A program made the translations under genes and the position numbers. Below, one piece after another: positions 30,570 to 42,300 of a stretch of 48,936 nucleotides of DNA. Below the pieces are notes generated by a model. That model made no database searches and was not told where the DNA came from. It saw nothing but the letters and a program-made list of their open reading frames with translations. Origin of the DNA: Pseudopyrenochaeta lycopersici (taxonomy: Eukaryota; Ascomycota; Dothideomycetes; Pleosporales; Pseudopyrenochaetaceae); assembly GCA_003313425.1 (NCBI GenBank), contig NHZP01000118.1, positions 1-48,936 on the forward strand, read 5' to 3'. How positions within the stretch are numbered: position 1 is the stretch's first letter; every line of letters begins with the position of its first letter.

Positions 30570-32500
30570 CCTACTTTCTTTCTCCCTCTATACTATATTC
30601 TATCGCTTTGCTCCCCTCTTTCTTGCCCTTATAAAAGCGGTTAGCGAATCCCTACTATCTTTCTCTCTCTATACTATATTATATTACTTTACTCTCCTAA
30701 CTCTTACTCCTATAAAACTAGTTAGCGAATCTCTACTATTTATCTCCCTTAATACTTTATATAATTACTTTACTCTTCTTTTTCTTTTCTCTATAATACT
30801 ACTTACGAAAACCTTACTATTTATCTACTTCTATACTATTACTTCTATACTATCACTTCTATACTATTACTTTATTTTCTTATCTCTTAACTCTATAAAA
30901 CTACCTACTAAAACTCTACTATCTATCTCCTTCTATACTATATTAAAATACTAATCTCTTTTTTAACTAACTAAAACTATAAACTATATACCTACTATCT
31001 TTCTACTCTTATACTATATTCTATTACTTTACTTTTTTTAACCTTAATAACATAAAACTACTTTCTACGTACTGCTATCTACTTATACTAACTTTAAATA
31101 ATATTTCTTAATAAATTTAAAACTATTTCTACTGTCCTATTTTCTTAAAATTCTAAATCTTAATTTTACTACTTCTATTATACTACCTACTCTATTACTT
31201 ATAACTTACTATTCTTCTCTACTATATTATATTACTTTACTTTTGTTTTTTTATAAAACTATTTACTACTTAGTCTTTAACTACTTACTACTTACTTTAA
31301 TTATTCTTATTAACCCTAAAACTATTCCTACTATTTTATTCTTTTTAAATTCTAAACTTTTATAATATTACTTCTACTATACTATCTACTCTATTACTTA
31401 TAATAACTCTATTTACTATACTCTTTTATATTATTATACTATTTTTTTTTCTAATTAATACTACTTACTTACTATCTATTCTTCTTTAACCTCTATTTTA
31501 TTACTTTACGCTTTTTAACTTATCTTTTATTACTTTACTCTTTTTAACCTCTTTCTTTTAATTATAATTACTTATTATTTACTTGTCTTTATACTATGTT
31601 TTAATTATTTTCCTTTCTTCTTCTTTTTTCTTATTAATACTACTAACCTATTATCTACTTTTACTTCTTTTACTACTACTTTATCTACTTTTATTTTACC
31701 TACTTACTTATTAACTACTTTACCTACTACTTTCCTATCTACTACTTTATCTACTATATTACCTACTACTATATTATCTACTGTTTTACTTACTACTACG
31801 TTAGCTATAATTTAACTTACTATCTTATTTTCTACTATCTTACTTCCTACTATCTTATATACTACTATTTTATCTTCTACTTTACTTACTTCTGCTTTAC
31901 TTACTATAACTTTACTTACTATATTCTTCTTTACTACTATTTTATTTACTTTACTTTAAAAACTATTCTTTACTATAATATTATTAATTATTAAGTCTAA
32001 TACTTTTCTTCTTCCCCCCCTTTTATCTTTTAACTATTATATTTTAATAACGTTTTATTATACTACTATAAAAGTTATACTACTATATTTCTAGAATAGT
32101 TTTATATAAAATAGCTTCTTACTATTATTATTTATATAGTATTTTCTACTAAAACTTATATATAAACTTAACTTTTCTAAAAATTAACCTAATTATAGCT
32201 ATTCTATATATTATTTAAAGTAGCTAGCTATTCTTAACTTTCTTTCTAATATCTTATATTAAATTACTTTACTCTCTTTCTTCTTTTTCTTATTAAATAC
32301 AGCTATCTATTATTTACTCTCTTTCTAATATCTTATATTAAATTACTTTACTTTCTTCTTCTTTTTTCTTGTTTAAACTAGTTAACTATTCTTTTATAAA
32401 TACTATATAAATTATATCTATTTCTTTCTTTCCTCTTCTAAGATACTATATATAATACTAGCTACTCCTTTACTAGTAATATGCTTAAAAATCCGCCTAT
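30570..32500. repeat. Second G-poor tract, AT-rich, strongly decayed
   Basis: About 1.9 kb of CTATACTATATT- and TTACTTTACT-type sequence with very little G on the + strand. Compared with the tract at 19451-22020 most C has become T, as if it were older. Local near-repeats (TATTACTTTACT, CTACTACTTTATCTACT) recur at irregular spacing. No gene is supported. Confidence 0.75.
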
Positions 32501-33674
32501 CTTGATATACCTCTCCTATCCATCTACCTAGCTCCTCCTTACTATCTACCTGCCCTTAATATCCTACCTCCTAAAGCCTACTATCTTGAATTCCTCTACC
32601 TACCTCTAGCTTTGCTTTTGCCTCTGCTGCTACTCGTAGCCTATATAGTACTGCTATCGCTACGTTCGGCTATGTATAATCTGCCTGCCTACTACTCTGC
32701 TTACAGCTCTGCTTGCTGCTCTGCTTACTACCCTGCGTTCTGCCGCAGAGATACTCTATTATCCCATACTTCTAGCATGTTTGAACCTCCTTTTTATACT
32801 TTACCTTACTCCGCAGCTCCTCTATATCCTGCAACCCCTCCTGCCTAAGCCGCGGACACTGCCACAGACTATGTACTGCCGCCTCGCGCTCTCTCTGCTT
32901 GAGCTCCTGCTCGGCCTGCTGCTTGGCCTGCTGCTTGGCCTGCTGCTCGGCCTGCTGCTTGGCCTACTGCTTAGTCTGCAGCTTGGTCTGCTGCTCGGCC
33001 TGCCGCTTAGCTTACTGCTCAGCTTGCTGCTTAGTCTGTTACTCCGCCTCTTCCTCCTCTTGCTGCCCTGCCTTATACTCCTCTTCCTCTTCCTCCTGCT
33101 GTACTGCCACCTTGCCCTCCTCCCTCCTGAATACTTTATGCAACATACCCTAGCAGTATGGACACGTCGTCTGTGATAGCTCATCGAGCTTCGCCCGTAC
33201 TACCTGCTCCTGCCTCGCCTGTAGCTGCTCCTCGTCCTGCTACTGTTTCTGCCCTCTATACTCCTGCTCCTTACAGTTATCGCAGAACGCTATCTCTGCG
33301 CCTTCTGCTGCGCCGTCTGCTGCGCCGTCTACTCCTATATTTGCTCTTGCCTGTAGCTGTCTGTAAGATAATTGCCTGCCGTCTATATACTAACTTATTA
33401 CTGCTCTTTAATAACCTACTGTGCTAATAAACGCGTCTATCACCTCGCTATCGTTCATCGGTTGCTGCTCCTCTGCCTCTGCCTCTGCCTCTGACTCTGC
33501 CTCTGCCTCTGCCTCTGCCTCTGCCTCTGCCTCTGCCTCTGCCTCTGCCTCTGCCTCTGCCTCTGCCTCTGCCTCTGCCTCTGCCTCTTCCTGCTGCTGC
33601 TGCTGCTGCCTCTATTACTATTTTCTCTGCTACCCAATCTGCTACTGCTCTTGCTACTACTACTGCTGCCCCTG
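32501..33674 (-). pseudogene. TLH2 downstream low-complexity tail
   Basis: A leftward frame contains CPYC near 33150 followed by a long Gln/Glu/Lys/Ala-rich stretch and then SLWQCPRLRQEG (about 32860), interrupted by stops. It may be the C-terminal Cys region of TLH2, or of a separate member, but the helicase ATPase motifs are missing. The + strand shows Leu- and Cys-rich ORFs that are only shadows of the CTG-type repeats. Confidence 0.4.
33473..33588. repeat. (CTCTGC)n microsatellite
   Basis: About 19 hexanucleotide copies with a single interruption near 33490, followed by a short CTG run. In the leftward frames it would read Ala-Glu or Arg-Gln dipeptide repeats. It lies directly after the stop of the TLH2 central ORF. 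Confidence 0.95.
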
Positions 33675-36600
33675 CTACGATAGGTTATAAAGCTGACTTT
33701 GCAGCGTCTGCTGTATCCGCTGCCATTGCTGCCACTGCTCCCACTGATGCCTCTGCTGCACCTGCTGCATCTGTTGCATCTGTTGCATCTGCTCCCACTG
33801 CTGCCTTTGCTGCATCTGCTGCATCTGCTGCCACTGCTCCCACTGCTGTCTTTGCTGTGCCTCCTGCGCCTGCTGCCTCTGCTGCCTCTCTCGCAGCTCA
33901 ACACTATCAGTTGGGCCACTCTGATCCCGCTTCCTCTTCCTACTCGCCTCTCCCTGCGGAGGGAAGCCAAGGAAGGCCTGCCAGGCACGGCTTAACGTAC
34001 AGAACACGTCAATTGAGCGTACGCTTAGCCCCTGTACTATATCAGCCTGCACGGCATAGGCTACTATACCTGCTCTCGTCCTACGCCCGCTCTGCAGCTC
34101 AAGCGGATCCTCCTTGTCCTCCTCGCCATCACTGCTACTATCTGCCTGGCGCGAACCTTGATAGCTACCGCGCTGCTTCCGCTTCTTCTCCTCCTGGCAG
34201 TAGCCTACAGCGAACCGCTCTCCTACTACCTTACGTCCAATACCTACAGCTGCGTGCCGGTACTCCTGAACTGTCAGCCGCGCGCCTAGTAGCTCAGTCA
34301 ACTCTAGCGCTAGAGCACGCGTAAGCCTGTCCGTGTCCCAGAGCTTGCTTTTGTCTATCCAGAGATAATCACACTTAGAGGCAGACGTAGCTTTGCCCTG
34401 ACTAGCGAGTAGTATAGCCTGTAGTGGCCGAACGTAGAGTAGATACGCAGCAATTAACTGCCCTACCGCCTCTGGCAGGAACCGCGGTACTACCTTAGGT
34501 CGATCCCACTGCGCCTGTGTCTTATAGTAGCGGGTTACTAGCGTTACCTGCCTATTAATTATGTAGAGGTTACGATCCTGGAGTACCCCATTACGCCACC
34601 GAACGGACAGTAGCTCGGGCCCGCGCGCTGGCTGCCCGCCTGTAATATACACTGCGAGGCAAAGCAGCTCTAGGAAGCGACCTACGCACTGTAGATACTG
34701 CTGTACCCTTTTCTTATGCCACTGCAGAGACGCCTTAGCCTGATCGCCTTCCTGTTCTTCTCCTTGCTTATATAGCCGCTGTGCAGCTCGCACGCTAGCT
34801 AGCCGTGCGAGACTCCAGTTGCTGCCCTCGTCAAGCTGAGCTGGCGATAGGAAGCAGGCGCCTCGTTCTGCTATAGACACGTCGTCCTGGATTGCTGCTA
34901 GGTTAACAAAGCGTCGCTGGCTCTCCTCCTCTATCCAGAGTAGCTGCTCCCATAGAACCTTCTCTGCCTTAGCTACAATCCCCTGCGCCATAGCGCAAAA
35001 GCGCTCTAGCTTAATAGGCCGGCCTTTAAGGAAGAACGTCTGGCGGTCAGGCGACCACCACATGCTACCTGCGATACTGCCTGGCGTACGTAGAGAGATA
35101 TGCTTAGCGTAGGCAAGTAGGCTGATTATAACGTTCATTGGGCTATGCGAGCTATCAACAAGATAGCGCGCTCGCTGCTGTAGTAGAGCAGCCGTCGCGG
35201 CAGCACCCTGCTCTGTGCGCTGGGCAGAGGGGAGGAAGGCCTCAGTAGCAAGCACGCGTACGCAGTAGATAAGGGAGCTAAGAAGAGTAGCAAACTGTAA
35301 GGCGTCGCGTAGCCGGTTTGTATCTGGGTTAATACCTAGCGCAGCTAGGAAGTGGATTAGGCCGCTGTTAAAAGGCTGGTGGTATATCTCCTGGCAGAAC
35401 AGCGCCTTAGACAGACTTAGGACAGCTCTCTGCTGTTCGCCTGTATTACTGCTGCGGTCGCTGCCTGTCAGCAACCTCCAGAGCTTCACAGCTTCCTGCT
35501 TCTGCCCGCCGTGCCAGGGGAATAGGCGGGCGATATGCTGCAGTCCCCTGCCTGCCTCCTCCTCCCCCTCCTCCCCCTCCTCCTCAGAAGCAATCAGCCG
35601 CAGGCAGTAGCAGATTAGTCGTGCCCAGAGCCTTGCCGCGCGACGTTGGCTTGCTGTCTTCTGCATACGACCTAGCGGGCGTATATCAGACCGCCGTAGA
35701 CTTGCACTGCGTAGCCAGCGTAGCGTCTCAAGGGATAGCGAGCTGAGTCCCTCAACCGCCTGCTCCACCACCTCCTCAACGCGGCGGACCGCGCCCTGTA
35801 GTGCTGGCTCGTCGTCGCCTGGCAGCCGTACAGCGTAGGCGAGCCGCTTCCAGTCTGGGTAGGCCTTAAGGTGCTGCTCCTATTGCGTCCGCTTAAACCA
35901 GCCAGTGCGGTTGTAGAGAGAAACCTCCTCAGCGATTTGGCTAATAGCTTCTTGGTCCTGACGCTTAATAGCTGTCCATTCAGCTACTAAGCTAGTAAGC
36001 GTCTCCTGGTAATCTGGCTGCTTTCTCTGCTGTTGCTGCGGCTGATCCTGCGGCTGATCCTGCGTCTGATCCTGCGTCTGATCCTGCGTCTGCTCCTGCT
36101 CCTGCTCCTGTGTCTGCTCCTGCTCCTGCGTCTGCTCCTGCTCCTGCGTCTGCTCCTGCTCCTGCGTCTGCTCCTGCTCCTGCGTCTGCTCCTGCTCCTG
36201 CGTCTGCTGCTCGGCCTGTACTACAAAGTACCGGACGTAGCGCCGTTCGCGGAAAAAAGTCTGCACCTTAACTGGCCTCCATAGCTGCGTGGCGTGCTCC
36301 TGGTGCGAGGTCGCAGAGGCAGAGGACCAGCGTGTAAGCTTTATACCGTGCTGCTGGTTTATATGTTTCTGTATACACTTACGGCTTGTGCTTAGAAAGC
36401 CGCAGCGCTTGCTAGTAGTAGTGCTACTACTACTACTGCTACTGCTACTGCTAGCGACGTGATTACAGCAGAGAAATGCGTCCTGTGGGGAACCTAGCTC
36501 CGCGATAGGCGGGCTGTTTGGTTGAGGGAGAGGGACCTCCGCTGGCGGGTTTAAGTTAAGGCCTTGGTAGGCTGCGAGCAGCTCTCTCCGCTGCGTTGCA

Positions 36601-36704
36601 GGTATACTATGCTGGCGCTCTAGGTGCTGATCTAGGCCGTAGACAGCGCAGGTATGCTGGCGGCAGACAAGGACGCTGTAGGATGGGAGAAAGGTAAACA
36701 TCAT
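33675..36704 (-). pseudogene. TLH2: OrsD-like zinc finger plus recombinase-like domain, one nonsense codon
   Basis: Starts with an ATG at 36704. The N-terminus has VLVCRQHTCAVYGLDQHL and a second finger CGFLSTSRKCIQKHINQQHG, separated by a poly-Ser run. FFRERRYVRYFVV and a QEQEQT repeat follow. At 35880-35882 a TAG replaces the Trp that TLH3 keeps (GWPEHF); otherwise the frame runs on to 33675. The central domain has GQPARGPELLSVRW (about 34620), VPRFLPEAVGQ, EYRHAAVGIGR (about 34255) and LQSGRRTRAGIVAYAV. The C-terminal 90 residues are Gln/Met/Trp repeats instead of a helicase. The role is unknown. One base change would restore about 1000 codons, so it is a young pseudogene or a sequencing error. 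Confidence 0.75.
36043..36205. repeat. 18-bp minisatellite inside TLH2
   Basis: TGCTCCTGCTCCTGCGTC units repeat in tandem and encode QEQEQT hexapeptides on the minus strand. A related TGATCCTGCGTC series encodes DQTQ beside it. Such in-frame minisatellites change length easily. Confidence 0.9.
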
Positions 36705-37020
36705 AGATACTCTTTCTTTTTCTCTCTTTTGTTCCCTTTCGCTTTTACTCTTATTTATTCTATTATATAGAACGCGTAGTTACGCGTCTAGGAACGCGAT
36801 TTATGCTCTAACGCGTTACGCGTAGGTACTAGCTAATCTAGGTTAGAGAACTAGCTAAGAAAGGTTTAGTCGCAGAATAAAGGGGGCGGACGCATTCTTC
36901 TAGGTGTTCTCCTTCTGTTTCGTAAGATTAGCGAACGCACAGGGCAAGAGAAAAAAGGGGGAGACCGCATAGTTCTGGGTGTTCATAAGGCCTGACCTTC
37001 TCTTCTTCTCGTTAACCTTC
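36705..37020. other. TLH2 upstream spacer
   Basis: Contains a cluster of ACGCGT-type palindromes (near 36773, 36785, 36820 and 36826) within 60 bp, which may be promoter or binding sites for TLH2. No gene is seen. Confidence 0.4.
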
Positions 37021-38240
37021 TCCTTTACCTCTTTCTTTTAACTCTAACCCTCTCCTACTCTTCTATACCCCCCTACTTCTACTTTCTCCCCTCCTACCTT
37101 TTACTCTCTACCTCTTTCTCTTTCTTACTCTTCTTAAACCTCTACCTTTCCTTCTTTTTAACTCTTTTCCTTTATACTATCCTCTACTTCTTCTTTTTAC
37201 TCTTACTACCCTGATAACCTTAAATTCTACTCTCTTCTTCTTTACTCTTTACTTCCTCTAAAACCTAATCTTCCCCTCCTCTCCTCTTTTTACTCCTCTT
37301 TATACTACTAAACTTCTCTTACTCTAACCCTTTTCCTCTTCTACCTTATTCTTAACTCTAAATACTTTTAACACTAAACCTAAATAAATTAAAATCCTTA
37401 ATCCTACTTTTCTTTTTTCTTTAATAACTCTTTTTCTTCTCCTTCTAACTTCTACTAACTCTCTACTTCTTTTCTCTATACACTTTTCTACTCTCTTCTT
37501 CTACTTTAAAATACTATACCTCTACCTTAAAAATTACTCTTTACTAACTTTTAATCTATTAAACTCTAATTCTTATATAATTTCTTTCTACGCACTCTTC
37601 TTCTTCTTTAATAACTCCCTATCCTATATAATAATCTCTTCTCTATCTACTTTTATTCTCTAAATTCTACCTTATTCTTATATTTTTTTTTATTCTTATT
37701 TTCCTCCTACTTACCCTTATCTCTACCTACTCTATCACTACTATACTATTTATGCCTTTCTCTCTATTTAAATCTAACACGTTTTACCTTATCTCTAACC
37801 CTTGTACTATTTTATTAATTTATTATTTTTATTTCTATTTACTTTTACTTTTACTAATTTACTATACTAATAACTCTACTAATATATTTATCTACTTCTT
37901 TCTCTTTCTCTTTCTCTTTCTCTTTTCTTATATATTTTCTTTGTCTATAATTTTATCTTCCTACTATTCTTCTTCTTTCTTGTCTTCTTCTTTTAATCTA
38001 AGCGGTTGCCTTTTACTATCTTATTTATCTCCTAACCTAAGCAGTTCTCTATATACTTCTCTCTTTCTTGTAATACTTCTTCGTGTGATACCTTACGCGT
38101 ATCTCTCTTCTTCTACAGTGTTATCTTTCTGATTTCGGTTCTAACTCTAACGGAACTTTATGCTACGTCCCCTTCTTCTACGCTTTACAGCCGCCCTCTC
38201 TTCTCTTTATAACACCTAACGGGCCCTCCACCTACTCTTT
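37021..38240. repeat. Third G-poor pyrimidine-rich tract
   Basis: About 1.2 kb of CTCTTAACCC-, TTTACTCTTA- and TCTTTCTC-type sequence with few G on the + strand, intermediate in C content between the first and second tracts. The predicted ORF at 37752-38132 is low-complexity Phe/Leu/Ser sequence and not a credible gene. Confidence 0.7.
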
Positions 38241-38383
38241 CTTCCTTGCCCTTGCCCTCTCGTCCTGCTGCGCTCAACTTCTTTTCTGCACTAACGAGTC
38301 TACCTACCCTCCTCTTCTCCTAAATCAGACGCTTTCCCTGCCTCTTATTCCTTCCTCTCTGCTAAAAAACAGGTTACAGTTAT

Positions 38384-38465
38384 AGACTGCCATTACGGGT
38401 TACTGTTACAGGTCACTGTTACGGGTCGCCGTTACGGGTCGCCGTTACGGGTTACAGATAACAGG
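38384..38465. repeat. Short tandem repeats of GTTACGGGTCGCC type
   Basis: Five to six diverged 13-15 bp copies (GTTACAGGTCACT, GTTACGGGTCGCC twice, GTTACGGGTTACAG). The flanking bases 38241-38383 and 38466-38708 hold no recognisable gene. Confidence 0.7.
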
Positions 38466-38708
38466 AACCCAGGTACGCGCTCTTTCTAGCCTTAAGCGGT
38501 TATCTAATTATTAAACTATCTCTTAAACCTAGTAATTATCTTCCTACGTTTGTTTTTTATCTTCTAACACCTTACAGCCTCTGACTTCTGTTCCAACAGG
38601 GACGCAAGTCAGTTTCCGCCTTTCTAACTTTCGATCCGGCCCGAACCCAAATCCTCTCCCCTCTCTCTGCTGTTTCGCGGTTTGCGGGCGCTCTCTCTTC
38701 CTTCTCCT

Positions 38709-38850
38709 GACCTAAGCGGTTCGGCCGGGTTTCTTCTTTCTCTTCTTTCCCCTCTTTCTCCCTAACCTAAGCGGTTCGGCCGGGTTTCTTCCTTCTCTCC
38801 TTGCTACCTCTTCTCTCCCTGACCTAAGCGGTTCGGCCGGGTTTTTCTTT
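38709..38850. repeat. Three ~56-bp tandem repeats with CCTAAGCGGTTCGGCCGGG
   Basis: The core ACCTAAGCGGTTCGGCCGGG recurs at 38710, 38765 and 38822, with pyrimidine-rich filler between copies. Looser AAGCGGTT copies occur near 38000 and 38495. The core contains CGGCCG. Its meaning is unknown. Bases 38851-39050 show no gene. Confidence 0.8.
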
Positions 38851-39050
38851 CTCTTCTTTCTTTCTACTTCTCTACAAAGCTCTGCTTCTTTTTCTGCACC
38901 GGACGGGCCTACCCCCGACCCTTTTTCTCTCACGTAAGCCCTTCTCTCAACTTGAATCACTATCTTTGCTTAAATAAAACTTCCGTCCCTAACAGAAACG
39001 AATCTCTAATTTCCCTTACTTTTCTATTTCTAGCTCTCTACTTCTTCTTC

Positions 39051-39305
39051 TTACTTAAATCGTAGTACAATCTGTATCGCCGTTACCATCGCGTTGCTAA
39101 AAAACTCTCCCCAAACTCGCGCTTTATACCGCCCCCCAAGCCACTTCGCATACTCCTCGGTACTATCACCGGTATACCCACACTTTCGTATAACCTCTAC
39201 TCCGTCGCCGAATCCTATCGCTGTAAATACCATCGGTATAATTACATTCGGCCATTGACATTTCGCCTTATCATCTTCCCCTGTTGCGCAGTACTTTTGA
39301 CTTAC
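39051..39305 (-). pseudogene. TLH3 C-terminal remnant behind a nonsense codon
   Basis: The TLH3 helicase frame continues past its TAG at 39306-39308 without a shift to a TAA-type end at 39051. It contains YCATGEDDKAKCQWP, GFGDGVEV, EEYAKWLGGRYKARVWGEF and SNAMVTAI. A Cys/Trp pattern and a final (A)KWLG...VWGE block of this kind close many fungal telomere-linked helicases. A donor-like GTAAGT follows the TAG, but no acceptor at a plausible distance was found, so nonsense is the simpler reading. Confidence 0.65.
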
Positions 39306-42300
39306 CTAGTACCGCCTGCAGCTGTGAATACCTCCCTTATCCCAAATCTTCCGCCGAAACGCATCTACTTCTCTCCCACTTGCTCCATCGTACGCAGTAC
39401 ACTGCATCGTACGGTGCTCTGTCCATACACCCTCTTGTTCCTCTATCCCTTGTCCAAGCACCCAGCATATAACACACCCATGCCGAAGCTCATCCATCTT
39501 CTCTCGCACCGTCTGCCACTCCCTGCTCGCCTTCTCTTGCTCATCCAGCCACTCTCTCAGCCCCTCTCCACAACGGTCGCACCCAGCCGACTCGATATCG
39601 TTACAGCTGACCTGCTGTCTGTCAAGATAGCTGCTCATCAGCCCCCGTCGACACCCGCTGCCTATTAAAAATAAGCCTACTGCCTGCACGTCCAAGTCCT
39701 CGCTCTTTTGTTTCATCGTCTCCTCTACCTCACCCTGCGCCACCAGCACCACCGAGTCAACCCGTTCCCCGCCTCGCCCTCCACGTCCACTCTCTTGCGC
39801 GTAGTCAATCATGCTCCACGGCATCCCTACGTGTAGTATATACAGAATCCCGGGGTAATCAACCCCTGTTCCCAGCGCCGACGTAGCTACAATAAGTCCG
39901 CCCTTCTCGAGCCACTCTGCTAACCGCCCTGCACGGTCAAGTACGTCGGCGTGATAGCTTAGACACCCTAGCGCCTCTGCCATATCGTCACACTGCTGTT
40001 TGCTCCGACAGTATACCACCCCCTTTTCCCCTCGATGCAGTAGCAGTCGCTGTTGTCGCTTGCACATAATAAGCGCCGTCTCGTCCAGCTTCTCGCGCTC
40101 GCACCATGACACAAAGTAGCGCGTATTCGGCCGTACCGTGCTTGCTCGAATATACCTCGCGCACCGAATCATCATGCTTCTGTCCAGCTCTCCCTCTCGC
40201 GTCGGCGGTAGTGTTGCTGTGAGCAGTACCAGCGGGCACGGCAACAACCGCAAATTCTTCAGCATCGCCAGCTTCTGTCGCCAGTCACTTGCTGTAAAGA
40301 TAAGATGACACTCGTCCACAACGACCCGCCGCAGTATTCCTTTGCTGTTCAACATCTCTGCGTAGCTGACAAAATTCCCGTTGCTTGTTATGTCGCCTGC
40401 CACGTCTGCGCTGACGACTACAATCGATGCCGGGTTGCTCTCGCCGTGCTTCCACTCTATACAGTCAATTCCGCACGCTTGTATGCGTTCTACCAAGTCC
40501 GTGATAAGCGCTCGATACGGTACTACAACTACCGTTACTCCATTTTTCTCTATACAAGCCGGCACAGTAAACAGCAAGCTCTTGCCCCCGCCCGTCGGGA
40601 GCACGACTACCAGCGGTGTCTGCCCATCGAGCACAGCATGTATTGCCTGCTCCTGCTGTACAGATCGAAACCCTACGTCTTCTCGACCTAGCACCTGCTG
40701 CATCGCCCTGCGGACCGCATCTTTTCTCTCATCTTCCATTCGCGTCTCTTTCGGCCGCATAACAAGCCCTTCGTCTCGACCTTCATCCTCGTCACTCCGC
40801 TCTAGCCGCTTTTTTGCCGTACCGGTGCCGCCTGACCATACCTCTTGATCATCCTTCCGCCCTTTAAGCCCCAAGAAGCGATGCCACAGCGTACTCAGCG
40901 GCCGGAACGCCTCGATCGAGCGTATGCTGAGATGCTTGATAATATCGATCGGCACGCTGTAGTTCCCTACCCCTATTACGGTCGACCGCGCGTTCTGTAG
41001 CTCGATGATGTCTTCGTCCGCCTCGTCTACCTCTGCCTCCTCAATTTCCCCGACCTCGTCTTGATACCCTCTGCTAAACGACTCTCCTACAACAACTCTG
41101 CCGATGCCAACTGCCGTGTGTCGATAGTCTAGCGTATGCAATTCTACGCCCAGCCTCTTACCTGTCTCTCGCTTGAGCACACGCGTGAGTCGATCCGTCC
41201 CCCACGGTCCCTGCTCATCCGCCCATACATAGTCGTTCATATTGCCGCCCAGCACCTCTACAGTAAGATATTCCTGAAACGGCTGCAAGTATACCAAGTA
41301 CACCACCATAATTTGCCCCAACCGCGGCGGAAGAAAGCGCGGCACGATCTTCGGCTTGTCCCACTGTGACTGCGACTTGTGATAGCGGACCACAGTCATC
41401 ACCTGTCCGTCCATAATGAAGATATTGCGGTCCTGCAGCGACCCGTTCCGATGCCGCATTGTCGTTACCTCAGATCCACGGCCCGGTTGCCCAGATGTCA
41501 CATGCACACACAGCAGCAGTAGCTCCAAGAAGCGATTGAGCAAACGCAGATACCGCTTTACCTGCTTTACCTTCCACTTCCCGTCGCTCGACTGAAGCCT
41601 ACGGCCCTCTCCGCTCTGCTCAGCCTGTGTGAGCATCCACTTGAGTCCGTTATTCAGCTGATTCTCAGCATTATTAATAAAAGACTCCCCTCGCCGAGTA
41701 AACGTAACATCGTCAACGAGTCGCTCAAGTGCGATAGTAAATCGATCGCTCTCCCCCGCAACCCAGAGCAGCTCTTGCCACAGCATACTCTCTGCCTCGG
41801 CGACAATGTTCTGTGCCATAGTGCGAAAGCGGCTGATATAAATCGGTCGGCCGTTGAGATAAAAAATCGTCTTATCCTCTGACCAGTACGCATTGCCAGA
41901 ATTGCCCGCTGCGAGCGCAACAAACTTCCCATACGCCAACATGTTGATAGCCTCGCTCATCAGGCTATACGCGCCGTCGGCAAGATACTGCTTTCTCATC
42001 TTTAAGAAGCGTTTACGCTCTCTGTCTGAATTTTCTTCGCGGAGTGCTGACGGCAGTAGCTTTTCTACGCCAAGCACGCGTATGCAGTATACGACTCCAG
42101 CCAGCATGTACGAATAGTTCTTCGCAGTGCGTAAGCGCCCCATATCCGCGTCAATACCCATAACGGCTAGAAAATGAATCAACCCACTACTAAGCGGCCG
42201 GTCGCCTGAGTTGTGAAATATAAACGATGCAAATACCTCTAGCAGTGCGTCAAGCTGAGCTTCTCTATTCTCCTCGGGGTCCTTGTCTAGCCAGTCCCAC

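Noticed and set aside
32781..33176. 131-aa Leu-rich and 84-aa Cys-rich + strand ORFs
   Set aside because: Shadow frames of CTG/CTT-type repeats; no domain and no fixed start.
33455..33988. 177-aa Arg/Gln/Ser repeat ORF
   Set aside because: Alternative frame of the (CTCTGC)n and CTG repeats overlapping the TLH2 end.
37752..38132. 126-aa Phe/Leu/Ser-rich + strand ORF
   Set aside because: Lies in G-poor low-complexity sequence; looks membrane-like only because the strand is T-rich.
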